Assembly (NCBI GenBank): GCA_000697665.1
Contig: KL197742.1
Coordinates: 241,606 to 263,296 of the forward strand
DNA: 21,691 nucleotides
Direction of reading: 5' to 3'
Source: Jaapia argillacea MUCL 33604
Taxonomy: Eukaryota; Basidiomycota; Agaricomycetes; Jaapiales; Jaapiaceae
This document shows positions 21,631 to 21,691 of this stretch, piece after piece. A program made the translations under genes and the position numbers. The notes under the pieces were generated by a model. It saw nothing but the letters and a program-made list of their open reading frames with translations. It ran no database searches and was not told the DNA's origin. Numbering within the stretch: the first letter of the stretch is position 1; each line of letters starts with the position of its first letter.

Positions 21631-21691
21631 TTCTCGCTCCAGACCACTTCTATAGTTAGATTGTTCTAAATTACGTGAATTACGAACTTCT
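21606..21691. mobile_element. Left terminus of a third Plavaka copy (C), running off the window
   Basis: CATCAGGAAAAAAGGTTTGG at 21606 is identical to the start of copies A and B and has the same orientation. Similarity continues through CCAGACC..CTTCTATAG..TAGAT..TTCTAAATTA to about 21672 and then stops, so C belongs to a related but different subfamily or to a non-autonomous derivative. Confidence 0.8.
21619..21645. repeat. Terminal hairpin of Plavaka copy C, loop inverted
   Basis: GGTTTGGAG and CTCCAGACC form a 9 bp stem with one G-T mismatch. The 9 nt loop TGATTCTCG is, apart from one base, the reverse complement of the copy A loop CGAGAAGCA. Confidence 0.6.

Overview
The window looks like transposon-rich, heterochromatin-type DNA from a basidiomycete fungus, most likely an Agaricomycete. 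The evidence is the many 44-70 bp GT-AG introns, CT-rich leaders, Plavaka-type (CACTA-like) transposase DNA, a fungal TET/JBP-type dioxygenase gene, and gene families I associate with mushrooms. No bacterial, rRNA, tRNA or CRISPR features were seen.

Layout, left to right. 1-1060 is a tandem array of a 44-45 bp unit. 1252-1692 (minus) holds a doubtful broken ORF with one hydrophobic segment. 2206-3345 is a diverged tandem array with a period near 390 bp. 3606-4262 is a possible three-exon gene of unknown function. 4485-6890 is a decayed P-type Ca/Mn-ATPase (PMR1/SPCA type). 6891-9554 is mostly unassignable decayed sequence with a 224 bp tandem duplication inside. 9555-10434 is the 3' end of one Plavaka copy (A), cut by a 94 bp run of N. 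10987 to about 14345 is a second Plavaka copy (B) with a nearly full-length but disabled transposase on the minus strand. About 14876-16270 is a CpG-containing minisatellite with 102-112 bp units. 16506-19353 (plus) is a TET/JBP 2-oxoglutarate/Fe(II) dioxygenase gene with a complete catalytic core. 19555-21630 (plus) is a ten-exon basidiomycete gene, possibly of the DUF6532 family. At 21606 the left terminus of a third Plavaka copy (C) starts inside its last exon.

The unifying signal is CpG decay. Copies A and B differ at about 32 positions, and roughly half are CG to TG or CA changes. One CpG in the minisatellite appears as CG, TG or CA across eleven units. Stop codons in A, in B (two) and in the dioxygenase gene are all TGA where CGA (Arg) fits. 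A splice donor in the 19555 gene appears lost by CG to CA. This is what 5-methylcytosine deamination leaves behind. It is notable that the same locus carries a gene of the family that oxidises 5-methylcytosine. TET/JBP genes in basidiomycetes are known to travel with KDZ transposons. Here the visible neighbours are Plavaka copies, so a TET/JBP plus DUF6532-like pair bracketed by Plavaka ends is the most interesting candidate system. Whether the pair is transposon cargo cannot be decided from this window.
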